A DNA stretch of 64,000 bases from Butyrivibrio proteoclasticus (GTDB lineage Bacteria > Bacillota > Clostridia > Lachnospirales > Lachnospiraceae). Under the pieces are notes generated by a model. That model ran no database searches, was not told the origin of the DNA, and was given only the letters and a program-made list of their open reading frames with translations. Every line of letters starts with the position of its first letter. Positions within the stretch are counted from its first letter, which is position 1. Where the stretch lies: positions 81,676 to 145,675 of the forward strand of contig NZ_FOXO01000009.1 in the NCBI RefSeq assembly GCF_900115735.1, given 5' to 3'. The translations under genes were made by a program, and so were the position numbers. Shown here in pieces: positions 63,096-64,000 of this stretch.

Positions 63096-63299
63096 ATGGC
63101 AAATTTAAATAGTATTAACAGTATAACAATTCCAACTACTTTGTTTCAAAAGTGGGGGAATATTTGGCAGGGTAATATAGATTCCAAAGGTAATGCTAAG
63201 AGCAGCAATTGTTTTGATAAAAAGCAAGGTATGGATTTTGGTAAGGAGATTGATCCAATAATCGCCAATGAGTTTGCTGCTATGCTCGGAGGAATATAA
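63096..63299 (+). CDS. Small protein after the DUF262/DUF1524 gene
   Basis: 67 residues from ATG 63096, with AGGTG 6 nt upstream. It starts 15 nt after the larger gene and is probably cotranscribed. The sequence (INSITIPTTLFQKWGNIWQGNID) has no recognised family or membrane segment. It may be an accessory subunit. Confidence 0.5.
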   Translation: MANLNSINSITIPTTLFQKWGNIWQGNIDSKGNAKSSNCFDKKQGMDFGKEIDPIIANEFAAMLGGI

Positions 63300-63396
63300 G
63301 AGAATTCTATGGATTCTAGTATATAAGGGAAGTTCTAGTGCAGGAAGATCTTTTTAAGAGGGCTGACTGATGCCTTGAACACTGGTTTATAAAGAT

Positions 63397-63428
63397 GAGC
63401 ATGTCATTTGTGGCATGTTCATTTTTTT
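63397..63428 (+). terminator. Terminator of the DUF262 operon
   Basis: GAGCATGTCA (63397-63406) pairs with TGGCATGTTC (63411-63420) around a four-base loop, followed by TTTTTTT. Confidence 0.85.
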
Positions 63429-63490
63429 GTACTTGTGTCATGCTACGATCTGATTGTAAAGAGAAAGAATCAGATGAGGAGGGCAAGAAA

Positions 63491-63649
63491 ATGTTAACTA
63501 GCGAATTTCAGTTGATTGATAACGAAGGAAACGTTATTGCCAAGAAACAAGTGCTGGGACACTTACAAGGTAACACCCGGAAAAAAGCATACATTCCCAA
63601 GAGGCAACTTATACTTTTGAGTGCGCCTACTGTAAAAGGTACTTTTTAG
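63491..63649 (+). CDS. Small basic protein of unknown function
   Basis: 52 residues from ATG 63491 with GAGGAGGG upstream. A hairpin (ATCTGATT with AATCAGAT, 63448-63475) lies just before the ribosome site. Sequence: MLTSEFQLIDNEGNVIAKKQ at the start, no recognised family. It ends 51 nt before an IS21 end and may be truncated. Confidence 0.4.
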   Translation: MLTSEFQLIDNEGNVIAKKQVLGHLQGNTRKKAYIPKRQLILLSAPTVKGTF

Positions 63650-63700
63650 CATATTGGAATAAGTTTAGAAAATACTGCAGCCATGATTGCTATGTCATGG

Positions 63701-64000
63701 TGAATAATCTGGGGCTATTTGAGCCGCCTGTCCGGTGAAAATGAGCCATCATTCCGTTTTGGGATGAGCCACTCTACCGGTGTCATTGAGCCACTATCTT
63801 GATCTAACTAAAATGAATATATGCGCGTTATTGCGTAAATTCATTTTAAGGAGGGTCAAGTTTATGACCAAATATCGAGAAATCCTAAGACTTAAAAGTC
63901 TGGGATTCAGCGAACGGAACATTGCTCTATCGGTTCCATGTTCGCGAAACACTGTGTCCAAGGTTGTAAAAAGCGCAGAAGAAAAAGGAATCTCCTGGCC
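63701..64000 (+). mobile_element. IS21-family insertion sequence, left end, cut by the window
   Basis: From about 63701 (TGAATAATCTGGGG) the end carries repeated TGAGCC motifs (near 63719, 63742, 63765 and 63787) with TGTCCGGTG or CTACCGGTG after two of them. These are the multiple terminal transposase sites of IS21 elements. The transposase gene istA starts at 63864; istB and the right end lie outside. Confidence 0.8.
63864..64000 (+). CDS. istA: IS21-family transposase IstA, 3' partial
   Basis: ATG 63864 follows AAGGAGGG. The visible 45 residues (MTKYREILRLKSLGFSERNI; SRNTVSKVVKSAEEKGISW) form the N-terminal HTH of IstA. The DDE catalytic domain is outside the window. Confidence 0.9.
   Translation, partial: MTKYREILRLKSLGFSERNIALSVPCSRNTVSKVVKSAEEKGISW

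Noticed and set aside
63395..63490. Longer ORF upstream of the 52-residue protein
   Set aside because: The extension runs through a Rho-independent terminator and has no ribosome site.

Overview
The window looks like the chromosome of a low-GC anaerobic Firmicute of the Lachnospiraceae (Butyrivibrio, Pseudobutyrivibrio or Roseburia type). The pointers are the gene order asp23-nusB-xseA-xseB-ispA-dxs-tlyA-nadK-argR-recN, a membrane-anchored GH3 glycosidase with its catalytic domain at the C-terminus, DUF1836, BspA-type leucine-rich repeats, and a choloylglycine hydrolase that suggests a gut or rumen host. The genus call is inference. No rRNA or tRNA gene was seen.

Layout. (1) 1-2.2 kb: 3' part of a GH3 glycosidase and a companion membrane protein. 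(2) 2.3-12.1 kb: a type I restriction-modification locus, fic-hsdM-small coiled-coil ORF-TIR_like-hsdS-membrane ORF-hipA-like-hsdR, with a multi-hairpin leader. (3) 12.1-16.8 kb, minus strand: an O-acylation operon of two SGNH/LRR proteins, an MBOAT acyltransferase and a 56-residue membrane peptide. (4) 16.8-19.1 kb: a 145-bp MITE with an 8-bp target duplication, then a LytTR/GHKL two-component pair. (5) 19.1-41.1 kb: core genes (phosphoglucomutase, rpsO, pnp, prfC, the nusB-to-recN cluster, pcrA, rlmD), including structured RNA leaders and a 141-bp cruciform after pnp. (6) 41.0-57 kb: an accretion zone of integrative elements at the 3' end of rlmD. A 23-bp direct repeat brackets about 7.5 kb carrying a large serine recombinase, and further rlmD-tail-like remnants occur inside and downstream. 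Cargo includes a bile-salt-hydrolase-like gene, DUF4869 plus an ATPase, a NUDIX-HD fusion, a MerR-methyltransferase fusion, phage remnants and a group II intron lodged behind a terminator. (7) 57.6-63.3 kb: a second defence-like island (XRE regulator, NERD protein, GmrSD-type DUF262/DUF1524 protein), ending in an IS21-family element cut by the window edge.

The most unusual signal is in region 6. Two paralogous genes (41898-42701 and 49195-49986) encode proteins with a helical N-terminal half and a PD-(D/E)XK-like C-terminal half. Each is preceded by an array of about seven tandem units with a 53-54 nt period, and most units can form a hairpin. The two arrays keep the same period, orientation and distance to the gene but differ completely in stem sequence. 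That is the pattern expected of a conserved structure rather than a conserved sequence. I know of no described system with this layout; its function is unknown and everything beyond the repeats and the paralogy is inference.

All calls come from reading the sequence and recalling family motifs. No database search or structure prediction was run.
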